Positions 1 through 10,076 of a stretch of 64,000 nucleotides of DNA are shown in pieces (positions within the stretch are counted from its first letter, which is position 1; each line of letters begins with the position of its first letter). The position numbers and the translations under genes are program-made. The stretch lies in contig OX352772.1 in the NCBI GenBank assembly GCA_947095535.1, positions 188,399,179 through 188,463,178 on the forward strand. Direction: 5' to 3'. The notes below the pieces were generated by a model, which worked only from the letters and a program-made list of their open reading frames with translations, did not search any database and had not been told where the DNA came from. This DNA is from Poecilobothrus nobilitatus (lineage: Eukaryota; Arthropoda; Insecta; Diptera; Dolichopodidae).

Positions 1-818
1 AGGTTTTTTGCTTCTTTAAAATTGATCCAGGCTGGACCACGTTCATGAAAACGTCTGACCACTGGACCACTGTCTGACCTTATTACGGTTTGACGTACTT
101 CCGGGTGATCTTGACCTACTGACCTATCTGGCCGAAGTGCCTACCTATCTACTGTCGATAATTACTAATTTCTTCTTTTTCACCATTTTTTTATAAATTG
201 GAATAACTTTGGTTATCTTTAATTCATTTGGCACTTCAGCTTGGTTTAATGACTCATTTATTAGTGTTGAATTTTTTTTGCCTAGTTCGTTCTTGAATTT
301 TTTTATAATATGTGGTTGAATATAATCTGCCCCTGTTGAATTTGAGTTGGATAATCTACTAATCAATTTTTTTTTAGTAGATGTCAATCTATTCAACCAA
401 TAGTGATATTTATATTTAAAAAATTCCGAATTTAAGTTTTGAATATGTTTGCGGTGCCAATAGTTTTTCTTTTGAATAATTCTATACATTCAGAATCAAT
501 TGCTAGTGCTGAATAATTTTTTGATTTATTTGTAAAATTTTTCATAACGATAGCACTTTCTGTTCTGCATTTTTAATAACAGATATCAGCATAGAATTAA
601 TTTCGCCGACATCACGATAAGAATCATTGTTAATACTTTTGTGAAATTTGTATGTTTTTATTTTGAATCCTTGAATTTTTTTTCAACCGTAAGTTTGTGG
701 AACATCTTTATTAGATTTATTGAGTAAAAAATTGTTTTTTATTTATACTTTTTGCCTACAAAATAATTTTATTAATATTTTATTTTTATAATTCTTAAAA
801 TATTATATTTATTTATTA

Positions 819-866
819 TAAAGCCTATATATATTTCGGCATCACTGCCATCATCAGGGCGAATTC
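819..866 (-). ncRNA. Candidate hammerhead ribozyme core
   Basis: On the minus strand CTGATGA (851-857) is followed by TGGC-AGTGAT-GCC, a three-pair stem II, and then GAAA (834-837). The bases before CTGATGA (GCC, 858-860) can pair with GGC at 823-825, giving a short stem I. The AT run between would be a minimal stem III. This is the order of the type I hammerhead core, and very short stem III versions are known from Penelope-like and other retroelements. Each stem is only about three pairs, so chance or a degraded copy is possible. It sits where the surrounding LINE coding sequence is interrupted. Confidence 0.35.
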
Positions 867-1299
867 AATTTAAAGTAAATATGAATACAATTTTATTTTC
901 AATTTGGAAATTATCAAGTTCAATAAACATCATAAGATGATCAGATATATCGGAGTTTATGCAAGAAATATTTGTATTAATGACTAGATAATTTTTTAAA
1001 ACATGATCAAGACACGTATAGGAAAGTAGTCTCGTAGTATTGTTGTTGCAAAAAAAAAAGCATTTGATTCGACTATCCTTTTAAATTGTTTTACTTTATT
1101 ATTATGTAAATCATTAATGTTGAAATTAAAATCTCCAATAACAAGTGAATTTTTATTTTTTAGTTCAGCCAGTAGAGATCAAATAAGTTAAAAAAATGAT
1201 TTACAGAATTGTCATTTTTTCCTGCGGTCTGTATATTCGACATATATCAAATTTTTTGTTATTTATATTTACTTCTATCCAGATAATACTATTAAACTC

Positions 1300-1425
1300 A
1301 TCACAATCATAACATAAGATAATAAGGCATAACATTATTACAATAAGACATAACATTATTATATACAATACATAATAAAACATAACATTAACATTAGTAA
1401 GACATAACATTATTATAATTTTTTA
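1300..1425. repeat. Degenerate ACATAACATTATTA microsatellite
   Basis: Imperfect repeats of CATAACATTATTA occur at about 1305-1425, inside the endonuclease part of the decayed LINE. They inflate the local open frame on the minus strand into a run of MLC-LI residues that is not part of the enzyme. Confidence 0.7.
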
Positions 1426-1576
1426 TATTTACAAGATCATTTTCATGTTAAGTATCCATGTTTCAGTAAATATGATTATATGGACAGTATTTTCAAAAGA
1501 ATCCAAAATATGATTTATTTCATTTAATTTATATTTCAGACTTATGATATCTATAATCTATAATATAATACACAAG

Positions 1577-1600
1577 ATGTTGGCGAGACCTTGCCAACAT
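1577..1600. repeat. Short perfect hairpin
   Basis: ATGTTGGC at 1577-1584 and GCCAACAT at 1593-1600 form a perfect 8 bp stem with an 8-base loop (GAGACCTT). It lies just upstream (minus-strand sense) of the LINE endonuclease start and just before the transposon at 1673. Role unknown. Confidence 0.6.
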
Positions 1601-1672
1601 GTAAAAAAAAATATTTTATATCTATAATAAAACACTCACGCTGAATGTAAATTAAACTGGCAATGATAATAT

Positions 1673-3155
1673 CAGAGACTATATAGAGATGTCCAAATGG
1701 CAACAAAAAAGTTTAGATGTCGCTACAATATCGATTTTGAAATTTAGTCTCATTTTTCAACTTTTTTTTTTAAAGTTTCTTAAAGCAAGTTTTGGTCTCG
1801 GATATTTTTTTTTTCATATATGTACATAAATGAACTTTCGTATGATTGGTATGGATGATAGAAATAACAAGTAACATACATATATGAATATGATCATATG
1901 ATATCAGATGACATATTATGATATACATGATCTGATCAGTATCTAATATAATTTTTATATTATATATGCATTATGCCATATTATGCATTTATATTACTTG
2001 AACCAGCTTGCCTACATGCTTATTAAATTGTGAAAGTGTGTGTGAATCAAAATTAAATATAAATAGAAATACACATAAATACTATCGGCACTTTTTATAT
2101 ATGTATTTCAATATGATTCAAAAATCAATACATATTTATATTTTGTTTTGTGTAAATGTAATTATGTTCCAATTTGATATGATATGATAATTTTTATGAA
2201 TATGTACAGTATCCAGCAAATGTCATGCCACTTTTCTAATTGGAATAATTTTTAATTAAATGTTAATGAAATGTTAAATGTTAAATGTTTAATTTTAATG
2301 TTTAGAAGAATTTTAAAGCATTATTTTTTATTTCAGTTATTTTTATTTGATACCTAGGTATATTATATTATCTTCAAAAAATACCCACATATATATGTAG
2401 CTATACCGTTATATAACAATATAACAATATGAGTCATGAGATCAAAAAATAAAATAAAATCATAATACAAAAAAGTTATAAAGTTAAAAATATTATTAGA
2501 AAAAATTCGAACGCCTATATTATTTTATTGCTTTTCTATATATATTTTTTAAAATTACCATTACTTTTGCTGGATACTGTATATTAAATCAGTTAAATCT
2601 AGTTAAATAAATAATGCAGTTAAATCAAATGATTTTCATAAAATAGATAACATTCATACCATCTGATACCATATAATATACGATATACCATTTCATACAT
2701 TCAAAAAATTCTGCTTGTAGTAGTGAAATACTGAATGCATATGAATGATAACCTTGAAATGTTTTTTCTTGTTGTTTTTAGAAAAGTCAACATTATAAAA
2801 TAATCTATTTTTATTTAATTTTTTTCTATATGAAATATTTAGCTAAATGTTCCATATTTTTTGTAAAGTGGTATTTAGAATGTCTTCTTTATCATATTGA
2901 AAATTTAAATCATATTTAAAAAGTTTAATAATAACAAGGATAAAAAAATTTTGTAAATGCATAAAATATATGAATGATCATTTTACACCAGATTTTACAG
3001 AAGATTCTGGTTTTCGCTAAATTCTTTTAGCTATGACACAAACTAAATATTTCTGTGCTTTAAGATTTTTAAAACTAGCCAGTTTTAGCTGGCCCGTTTG
3101 AAAAAAAATTAGTACAAATTTTTGTATGAATTTGTACATCTCTATGTAGTCTCTG
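1673..3155. mobile_element. Non-autonomous TIR DNA transposon, copy 1
   Basis: The element starts CAGAGACTATATAGAGATGT and ends in the reverse complement CAGAGACTACATAGAGATGT, so the TIRs match over about 25 bases. It is flanked by the 7 bp direct repeat ATAATAT (1666-1672 and 3156-3162), which fits a target-site duplication. No transposase frame is present, so it is non-autonomous. Termini of the CAGAG...CTCTG type recall hAT elements, but those make 8 bp duplications; both copies here show 7 matching bases, so the superfamily is left open. A related copy lies inverted at 51,145-52,891. It contains a nested mariner-like MITE at 2207-2579. Confidence 0.8.
2207..2579. mobile_element. Nested Tc1/mariner-like MITE (373 bp)
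   Basis: It begins CAGTATCCAGCAAATGTCAT and ends with the reverse complement of CAGTATCCAGCAAAAGTAAT. TA dinucleotides lie directly outside (2205-2206 and 2580-2581), the target duplication of the Tc1/mariner superfamily, and CAGT termini are common there. It has no coding capacity. A truncated version of the same insertion ends at 51,944 in the inverted relative, so the insertion predates the split of the two host elements. Confidence 0.75.
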
Positions 3156-3162
3156 ATAATAT

Positions 3163-4425
3163 ATTTATTTAATAATTTAAAATTTTATTATCAGAGACAC
3201 GAATCTTTAACTCAAAGTATTATCAAGAGACACAAACCGTTCATTAAAAATATAAATAAATTTAGTAAATATTATTACCAGAGACCAAATTTTCCACTAG
3301 AAGTATTATCAGAGATACAAACCGTTAATTAAAAGTGAGTACAGTCAAAAAAGGAAAAGTACATACTTAAAAAACACATTTTCAATAAAAATAAATTCAG
3401 CAAATTTTTAATTTTTAATTTGACCGCCACCACCATTATGAACTGGTCGCAGCGGTAAATTAAAAATAAATTATTAATCTTCTGTTGGCGTTTTCAATCT
3501 TTGTTTTGGAAAAAAAAAAATAGGTACTCTTAATAAAATTAAAACGCTTGAAGGTGAAAAGAGCAAAGTTTATAGTAAGCCTCATATTTGTAAGAAAAAA
3601 TAATAGGCCGATTTTATTCTTGATTTTGTTTTCATTAGTATAAAAGCTGGTAAAAGCTTCGTAACAGACTTTAAAGTAGTTTTGTTTATTTAGGTTGAAA
3701 TTTAGATTTTTATGCTAAATTTTCGGTATAACTGGTATAACATAAAATATTCGAAATTTTTTTATTAATATAAAATTCGGCAGACTTAAATAATCATATT
3801 TCATAACAGAAGTCTGGAACTTACCAAATATTATAAAAATGGATATTTTTCTTAAAAAAAAAAAAATAACATAGAAAATATCATTTTAGAAGCCTTCTCT
3901 CACAATAGATTCATAATTTTGTACTAATTTATTATTAGACCATTAAATTAAAAAGCTGTCGAAAACGACCGTCACAAAAAAAAGCCCCCGAAAATTTATG
4001 AAATTTCATTATCAGAGACATGAATCTTTTATTAAATATACCAAAGACCTCTTCTAAAGTACATTTAAATAAAATAAATCCAGCAAATTTTTTTCAAGCA
4101 AAAAAAAATTAACGCAAGAGACTTGAAAGTAGTTTTGATAATTAAAGTAATTTCGCGGCGAAAACAATTATTTTTCATCGACATAAAAATTTTTTTTAAA
4201 ACTAAAGAAAAATAGAGAGTAAAATTTTAACAAATATTAAAATTATTTCGATTATTGGTATTGTTTTAAATGTAACAAAAAAAAAATGTAGTAGCGGTGT
4301 TGGTTGGTTTTTCGCCGGTTTTTATTGTGCACTTTATACATGTGTTTCAAACAATTTTTGAGATATCGGCACGAACTTTTACCCTGAATGTGTTTTTAGC
4401 TTGGACCATTTTTTCTCAATGATTA
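3163..4425. other. AT-rich stretch without a gene; repeated TTATCAGAGAC motif
   Basis: No coding sequence is recognisable. The motif TTATCAGAGAC or a near match, often followed by ACAAACCGTTNATTAAAA or ACGAATCTTT, recurs at about 3189, 3219, 3282, 3304 and 4009. It is probably the tail of an unclassified repeat. The motif shares CAGAGAC with the TIR of the neighbouring element. Confidence 0.5.
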
Positions 4426-4682
4426 AAAAACTGTCAAAAATTACCGCCACGAAAAAACGGCGAGAAAAAATTAACAATCTGCTACCTAACATTTTTAATT
4501 TTATGAGTTTAGATTTGTTTTATGTTTTTTTCCTATTACATCAAGTAAGTGATTCCAACGTTTTTTTAATGGTGCTGATGTAAAAATGAAATTTTTAGGT
4601 AGTTTATTAAGGGAGTCAGTATGATAACGGAAATGTTTTTGAATCTATAGAAATTGTGCAATTGCACAGGGGGATTTGCTAG
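4426..4682 (+). mobile_element. Helitron-like 3' end, copy 1
   Basis: The segment ends with the perfect 14-base palindrome TGTGCAATTGCACA (4655-4668), then ten bases, then CTAG (4679-4682) followed by T. A hairpin 10-12 bases before a CTRR end followed by T is the hallmark of Helitron 3' termini. The sequence before it, including GCTGATGTAAAAA and a TTTTATGTTTTTTTCCTATTA stretch, is shared with 5980-6269. The 5' end was not found and there is no Rep/helicase coding sequence. Confidence 0.45.
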
Positions 4683-4786
4683 TTTATATATAGTATTTTA
4701 GTGATTGACTTTTTATAAATTTAACTTGAGTGATGTTTTTAAAATTATCATGTACATGAATATTTAATGGTAAAGTAAATGTTAAT

Positions 4787-5862
4787 TCAGTCGACATTAT
4801 TTATATTCAAGTTGTTTTCATGCAAAACTCCAATGATTTTACTATTTTCAGTTATTCGAATAAATAATTTCCCATCTTTTACCCATGCAAATTGAATAAT
4901 TCTTTTCCTCCTCATGTCTCTTGCTTTTTTAAACAACACACTGAAATATGATGTAAGTTTTTCATTTATAAAAATCTTCATTTTGTTTTTGTTTTTGCTG
5001 TTAGTCCCTCTTTGGTTCTCAACATTATCAATATTAATGTTGGTCTCAGTTTGACCTTCGATTTGGTTCTCAATTTTAAATATATCTTCCATGTATAGAG
5101 ATTTTTTTTACAAGCATTGATTATTTCAGATTTTATTTTTGTGTCAGAAAACTTCACAAGTATTTTTGGTGATTCACCAGATTTCTTTGTTGTTCCAGTA
5201 CCAAATAGACAAAATTTTAAATCTGCATGGTTTAACACTATGCCAGTCTTTTGTATTATTTGTTTTGTTATTGTGTATCTAAGTGTTTTATATCAACTAC
5301 TCCAGATATTTCGACTATTTTATTAAGTTTATTTTGTTTCAATTTTGCTATTTCATTCCTGTTGTATAATATTTCATCTTTAAGGCATATGTTTTCATTG
5401 CGTAAGCTTATATTACAATTAATTAATGTGTCTACGATTTCCTTATATTTCCTTACTTATTCTTGTAAGTGATGTAACATATCACCATGCGAGGATTGAT
5501 TGTTTATGATAATTTCTAGTTTTTTTGATATTCCAACTTCCTCCTCACCATTTATATTTTTATTCGTACTATTTTTAGTTTGAGAATTAGCTGATTGTTG
5601 CTGCTGAGAAGTAAGTGTACTGGTTGTTGACTTTTTTTTGACGTGTTGATTTGCACTTTTTACAGCACCAGAATTTCTCTGCATTCTTGCAAGCCTCTTC
5701 AAATTCTTCAATTTCCAGGCCAGTACAATTATGGCAGAACAGATTTTTACAATCGCCATCACATAAAATTCCATTATTATTTCTTAAATTAATTTTCTTT
5801 TGGCATCTATTACAATGTAAGTTATTTCTGTTTGACATTTTTGACAATTTGAAAAAGTACAT
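4787..5862 (-). pseudogene. LINE ORF1: PHD finger + coiled coil + FP-type C-terminal domain
   Basis: Read on the minus strand, the protein starts near 5862-5838. Its first part (5640-5830) carries a PHD-type zinc finger: CNRCQKK, CDGDC, FCHNC and WCCKKC supply the metal-binding cysteines. A Gln/Ser/Asn-rich linker and a heptad-like region follow (about 5340-5500). The last part (4787-5090) has KIFINEKLTSYFSVLFKKA and FAWVKDGKLFIR, which resemble the FP-protein C-terminal domain common in insect LINE ORF1 proteins. Such ORF1 proteins bind the element RNA. Frameshifts near 5590-5640 and around 5100-5330 break the frame. Helitron-like 3' ends flank it and no ORF2 follows, so it is an orphan fragment. 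Confidence 0.75.
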
Positions 5863-5974
5863 ATCAAATAAATTTAAATAAATAAATTAAATCGGTTCAC
5901 CGATTTTTTTTCATTTCATTCAAAATGCATGAAAAATTCAATATAAGTAAAAATAACTTAAAAAGCTCACCAAG

Positions 5975-6269
5975 CTCTTTTTCTGTTTTTTACTCTGTAT
6001 TTAAATTTGTTTTATATTTTTTTTTCTATTAGATCAAGTGATTCCAAATTCAAGTAAGTAATTTTTTATTTATGAATATAGGGACCAATCAAATCGAAAA
6101 TATTATTTTGCTCATACCGCCTTAAAACTTGAATTAAAAATTTCAAAGCCGGGGAAACCATAATAGTATCAAATAATAATTTTCCAAATGATTTCTTCTC
6201 TGACAATTAACGTTTTTTTACTGACGCTGATGTAAAAAGCCTGTTACAATTGCACAGGGGATTTCCTAG
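5975..6269 (+). mobile_element. Helitron-like 3' end, copy 2
   Basis: Homologous to 4426-4682. The end has CCTGT (6240-6244) pairing with ACAGG (6254-6258), then CTAG at 6266-6269 followed by T, with TTGCACAGGGGATTT shared with copy 1. Same orientation as copy 1. The 5' end is not identifiable. Confidence 0.4.
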
Positions 6270-6721
6270 TATTATAATAATATCACAATTTTTAAATTTA
6301 GTGTTAGTGAAAAGATTTTCTGTATCATTAGCGAGTTTTACCACTACTGTGTGATATGCGTTCGAAAATGCATTTGTTGTTGTTATTAGGATAACTGATG
6401 ATTTCTTACAAATCGTTGGCATAAAAACACTAATAAGATCTATAAGTCGTAGATTTTTTGTCTTTTCTCTTGTAAGAATTACAACTGCAATAAATGCAGT
6501 CAATTAGATGGCAAGCGCTCATTATATATTAGAACTTGTAAATTAGTTCTCGTTTTGCCTTCTATGACACAATTATTGCAGTCTTTACGCAAATATACGA
6601 GAAATAGTCTTACATATTTACAAATTTTTTCACCTCTAAATCTTGGAAGCGCATACGTTCTAACTTTGCTTATTGGTTGATTTTTTTACAATTGGAGTTA
6701 TTAACAGATTATGTTATAACA
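6270..6721. other. No recognisable gene
   Basis: A 98-codon open frame on the minus strand (6207-6503) overlaps the Helitron-like end and matches nothing I recognise. The rest is AT-rich flank up to the poly(T) that marks the LINE tail at 6722. Confidence 0.4.
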
Positions 6722-8870
6722 TTTTTTTTTTTTTTTTTTTTTTACGAGGGACGGTGGAAAACATCAAAAGTCACCCAAAGGAACTGCACGAGGTTCCTCT
6801 GAGTAGTGTTGGACTTTAACCAACCAAAACCACCCCCTTTAAAACCAAACTATAGGATTGGTCCTTTAATACATAATAATATAATGTACAGCTTGGTTTT
6901 GGGGGAAGGAATACTTGGGTGTTTGAATATAGGAAAATTGGGATTATGGAGGATGAAGGGAAGAATTTGGATAGTTATTTTGAAGAAAGATGTTAGTGTT
7001 CTTCTTGAATTTCGATATATCGTACACAAATGAATTACCAACTTTTGGGAACACATGTGCGGGCATAAGGTTCCATAAACGCGACGTGCGCATGACAAAC
7101 GAATTCCCGAATGCTGTATTGCGCCATCTTGACAGTTCGACAGTGTATGGGTGGGCATCTGTTGCACTCCTCGTTTCACGTTGGAAAACTTTGAGTGGAG
7201 GCATCAATTGTTTTATTTCTTTAGAACAGGTGTTCACCCCTACAAGGTATCTATAAAAGAGGGTCAATGACCCAACAGTACGGCGATGGCAAAGTGGAGT
7301 GAGCGTTGAGGTAACACTGGGGTTGCAAATAAGGCGAATAGCTCTGTTTTGCACTTTGTCGAGAAAACCCAGCGCTGTTTGGGGCGCTCCAGCCCAAATA
7401 TGTGCATTATACTCCATTTTGGGCCTAATGTACATTTTATAGATGTTGAGAAGATCGGAAGGAGAGAAGTAAGCTTTACAGCGGTACAAGAAACCTAGAC
7501 ATTTAGCAGCATCTTTAGCTATACCAAAAATATGATTTGACCAGGTCAATTTCTGATTTAACTCGATGCCCAGAATGTTTAAATCTGTTGAGTGCTGCAA
7601 AGCCTCACCCTGAAAAGTCAGATTGGGTGTAGTAGTAGCTACTTTACGCGAGATTAAACAGCATTGCGTTTTTTTGGTGTTGAAATCAACTCTGTTGCTT
7701 TCACCCCATTTTTGGATTTTCGCTAAATCATTATTTAGCTCACTGATAGTGAAGTTTCTTGCTGTTCTATTAGTTTGGTGATTAATACCACAGCGGCTAT
7801 GAAATTCATAGGAAGCTACAAGGGTGCTGTCATCTGCGAAACTATGGATTGGATTGGAGGTAATTGAAAGTAGGTCATTGATAAATATTAAGAAGAGAGT
7901 GGGAGACAAAACCGATCCCTGAGGGACACCAGTATTAATTATAAAATTGTCAGATGAATAACCATCGACAAGTACCCGAATCATGCGATTCGAAAGGAAA
8001 TCTCCAATCCATTTTAGAAAGACCCTACCTAGTCCTAACGCTTTGCATTTTGCTAATAAAGCATCATGCCAGACTCGGTCGAACGCTTTAGAAATATCCA
8101 GAGCCACTACATCAGATTCACCAGAATGGTGAAGGCTGATATTCAACTTTTCGCAAAGGTAAGTCATGAGATCACCGGTTGAACGACGGGCTCTGAACCC
8201 GTATTGTCGATCATGAAGCAAACCTCTACGATCCAGATATTTCAAAAGCTTCTGGTTTATTATTTTTTCCATTACTTTTGAAAGAACCGAGGTTATAGCA
8301 ATAGGACGGTAGTTAGAGGGATCGCTTTTATTACCTTTTTTTGGAATTGGGAAAACATGCGCAACCTTCCATTGGGTAGGGTGAATACCCGAAGTAAAGG
8401 AAAGATAGAAAAGGTTGCGTAGAGGTTTTGAAATACTTGAATAGGTATTTTTAAGAACCATGGTAGTGATACCATCTGGACCGGCTGATTTTTTTGCATC
8501 AAGATTTTTCAAGATTTTCATCACTGCTCTTGTCCTAAAGTATATTTTACCGAAGGAGTAGTCAACTTCAGGAACAGTTGGTGGCTTTAAAGTTGACTGA
8601 GGCAGTGTCGAGTTGAAAGAGAACTGCTTGCCAAACAAGTTCGCTTTCTCTTTGGAATCTGACACAATCATGTTATTAATATCAACAAGCGGAGGAAAAG
8701 AAGACCCGCTAGCGTCTTCTTTTAAACGTTTTGCAAATGACCAAAAGGATTTGCTATTCTTAGGCATGTGGATAAGTTTGCGTTTCAACTTTAGGTTGAA
8801 TAAGAATTTTTGCCTGTTGATAACTCTCTTGCACCTGTTTCGAACCACTATATAGTTTGCCCTGAACATA
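6722..8870 (-). mobile_element. 5'-truncated family A LINE with intact RT frame
   Basis: The minus-strand element ends in a poly(A) tail (poly(T) at about 6722-6743 on the plus strand) and a 3' UTR whose form recurs at 30.7 and 54.4 kb. It is cut at the 5' side near 8870, so the endonuclease is absent, a usual outcome of incomplete target-primed reverse transcription. Its coding part is the uninterrupted frame 6944-8869. This is the best preserved family A copy in the window; others are at 10.6, 25.3, 30.0, 42-44.8, 54.4-56.3 and 59.4-60.1 kb. No target-site duplication could be fixed by eye. Confidence 0.9.
6944..8869 (-). CDS. LINE reverse transcriptase (family A), 641 residues, endonuclease missing
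   Basis: An RNA-directed DNA polymerase of a jockey/CR1-like LINE. The thumb-side start PKNSKSFWSFAK is near residue 36, SAGPDGI at 128-134 and NYRPIAIT at 186-193. GFRARRSTGDL lies at 224-234. The first catalytic aspartate is in ALDISKAFDRVWH (D258), GVPQGSVLSP spans 314-323, and the FADD box is at 344-347 with both metal-binding aspartates kept. The C-terminal part (RAIRLICNPS, LFYRYLVG, FVMRTSRLWNLMP) is typical of these ORF2 proteins. A full ORF2 would add about 300-400 residues of APE endonuclease upstream, lost by truncation, so the copy cannot move by itself. The ATG at 8869 is probably an internal methionine. It is the only long reverse-transcriptase frame here without a stop. Confidence 0.85.
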   Translation of the reverse strand: MFRANYIVVRNRCKRVINRQKFLFNLKLKRKLIHMPKNSKSFWSFAKRLKEDASGSSFPPLVDINNMIVSDSKEKANLFGKQFSFNSTLPQSTLKPPTVPEVDYSFGKIYFRTRAVMKILKNLDAKKSAGPDGITTMVLKNTYSSISKPLRNLFYLSFTSGIHPTQWKVAHVFPIPKKGNKSDPSNYRPIAITSVLSKVMEKIINQKLLKYLDRRGLLHDRQYGFRARRSTGDLMTYLCEKLNISLHHSGESDVVALDISKAFDRVWHDALLAKCKALGLGRVFLKWIGDFLSNRMIRVLVDGYSSDNFIINTGVPQGSVLSPTLFLIFINDLLSITSNPIHSFADDSTLVASYEFHSRCGINHQTNRTARNFTISELNNDLAKIQKWGESNRVDFNTKKTQCCLISRKVATTTPNLTFQGEALQHSTDLNILGIELNQKLTWSNHIFGIAKDAAKCLGFLYRCKAYFSPSDLLNIYKMYIRPKMEYNAHIWAGAPQTALGFLDKVQNRAIRLICNPSVTSTLTPLCHRRTVGSLTLFYRYLVGVNTCSKEIKQLMPPLKVFQRETRSATDAHPYTVELSRWRNTAFGNSFVMRTSRLWNLMPAHVFPKVGNSFVYDISKFKKNTNIFLQNNYPNSSLHPP

Positions 8871-9366
8871 TTTTTATTATTATTAAATTATTGTTACTAT
8901 TATTATTTCTTGAGTTATTGTTGAACGTACTTGTTCTCGGTTTGAACGTTTCCCCTAGTACTTGTGCATTTGAGATAGATGTATGACACTTTATTGAAAC
9001 AAAAGCGCGAATGAAAAAATTCTGAAAAAAAGTGTTTTGTGTCGAAAGTGCCGAATTTTAATTTAGTGGAAAAAACCCCGAATGTTACAAAATCCTGAAA
9101 ATCAAAAATATCGAAGAATTTGGTGGAAAATTTCGAATTTTTAATATGTATGTAAAATATGTCTGTCTGTAAAATAAGTATGTATGTATGATTATGTATG
9201 GAAAAATTTAAAAGTGATTCCGAATATGGTTGATATAAAAAAATCATTAGGAAAAGCTTAATTGGTTGCAAAATACACTTTTTCCAGAATTTATTATATC
9301 AAATTAGTCCACTATAACTTTTCTCAAAAATTGACATTCATGTTCCATATTGTTTGGCAAATCACC
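8871..9366. other. No gene; AT-rich with short simple repeats
   Basis: An ATT microsatellite (8875-8910) lies against the LINE 5' edge. TATG/TCTG repeats lie at about 9150-9200. Repeated CCGAATTT/GAAAATTTCG phrases at 9010-9150 look like a degenerate short repeat. No protein signature on either strand. Confidence 0.5.
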
Positions 9367-10076
9367 ATGGAAAAATAGACAGTTGCACAGTGTAGGGAAA
9401 TTGTTAAAATTTGCAAAAATAGTGAATCTGTTCGCAGTACGTTTCGGGCATTAGATGGAATTTGTGTTCAACATAAGCGACTTACAGAGCTTGTGTAATT
9501 GAAAAATTCGGGACAAATGGTAGTATTTCAGATGTTAAGAATGCCACCTGTCAAAAACATAAACGTACTACTGAAAGTATTAATGCTGTGAACCATAGTG
9601 TGGATGAAAATCGAGAGTCAATTAGTCATCGTTCTTAAGAGCTTGGTCAATGGAGAACGCTGCAGAAATATGATTACTTATTTTTGTAGTATGAATTAAA
9701 TGGTTTCGATTTGGGAACCCACATCTAGGGTTCTCAAGATGATGCAATATGCGATACATCTCGGACACAATTAATTTATTGAGAGAAAAATTTAATGACC
9801 GTCTAAATCTTCGGAAATGCCGATGTAAACTAGCAACCAAGATCATGCGATATAACTCCATTGGACTTTTTTCTTTGGGGGTTATGTTAAATCGTTGGTT
9901 TACTCAAATAAACCAGAAGCATTCAATGTCCTTAAAAGTAAAACTAGCGTTATTCATGTTATTGGTTAAATAATTGGTCTAGATTTATCTGGCAAAGTGG
10001 GCAAAAATTGGTGTTCAAGAATCGAATTTTTAAAAACTCCGGAGACGGTCATTTATATCAAATCATTTTTAAATAA
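9367..10076 (+). pseudogene. Mariner-like transposase remnant with deleted core
   Basis: The translation follows the layout of a common insect Tc1/mariner transposase. An ATG at 9367 opens a helix-turn-helix part (QCREIVKICKNSESVRSTFR). KFGTNGSISDVKN and ENRESISHRS-ELGQ complete the DNA-binding half. Around 9720-9760, in shifted frames, W-GSQDDAICDTSR corresponds to the QDGA-CHT block with the second catalytic Asp. FFFGGYVKSLVYSNKPEAF at 9860-9925 matches the FLWGYVKS-VY-NKP block. GDGHLYQIIFK then stop (10,076) is the usual end. The stretch with the first catalytic Asp is missing, and there are several stops and shifts, so it is dead. No terminal repeats were found. Confidence 0.75.

Larger units (their letters stand above)
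145..1570 (-). pseudogene. Decayed non-LTR retrotransposon ORF2 (endonuclease + RT start)
   Basis: Minus-strand LINE remnant read from about 1570 down to 145. Near 1450-1560 the translation gives an APE-type endonuclease start ending in the catalytic block IIIFTETW. At 1201-1300 it gives IWIEVNIN...ICRIYRP, and at about 1105-1150 LVIGDFNFNIND, the GDFN motif of this nuclease family. A DHVLKNYLV...ISDHLMM stretch near 910-1010 is the end of the domain. The open frame at 145-489 carries the start of the reverse transcriptase, with STGADYIQPHIIKKF and VPNELKITKVIPIYKK. Frames shift several times, and about 740-880 looks like foreign sequence. The family is jockey/I-like and similar to the remnants at 11.3-12.5 and 24.2-25.3 kb. 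Non-functional. Confidence 0.8.

Noticed and set aside
4401..4583. 60-codon plus frame
   Set aside because: Lies in the Helitron-like repeat; no motif, and the homologous segment at 6 kb does not keep it open.
5117..5881. Plus-strand frames at 5117-5326, 5251-5472 and 5651-5881
   Set aside because: They are antisense to the ORF1 remnant, which has clear zinc-finger and C-terminal motifs.
6207..6503. 98-codon minus-strand frame as a gene
   Set aside because: It overlaps the Helitron-like 3' end and matches no family I recognise.
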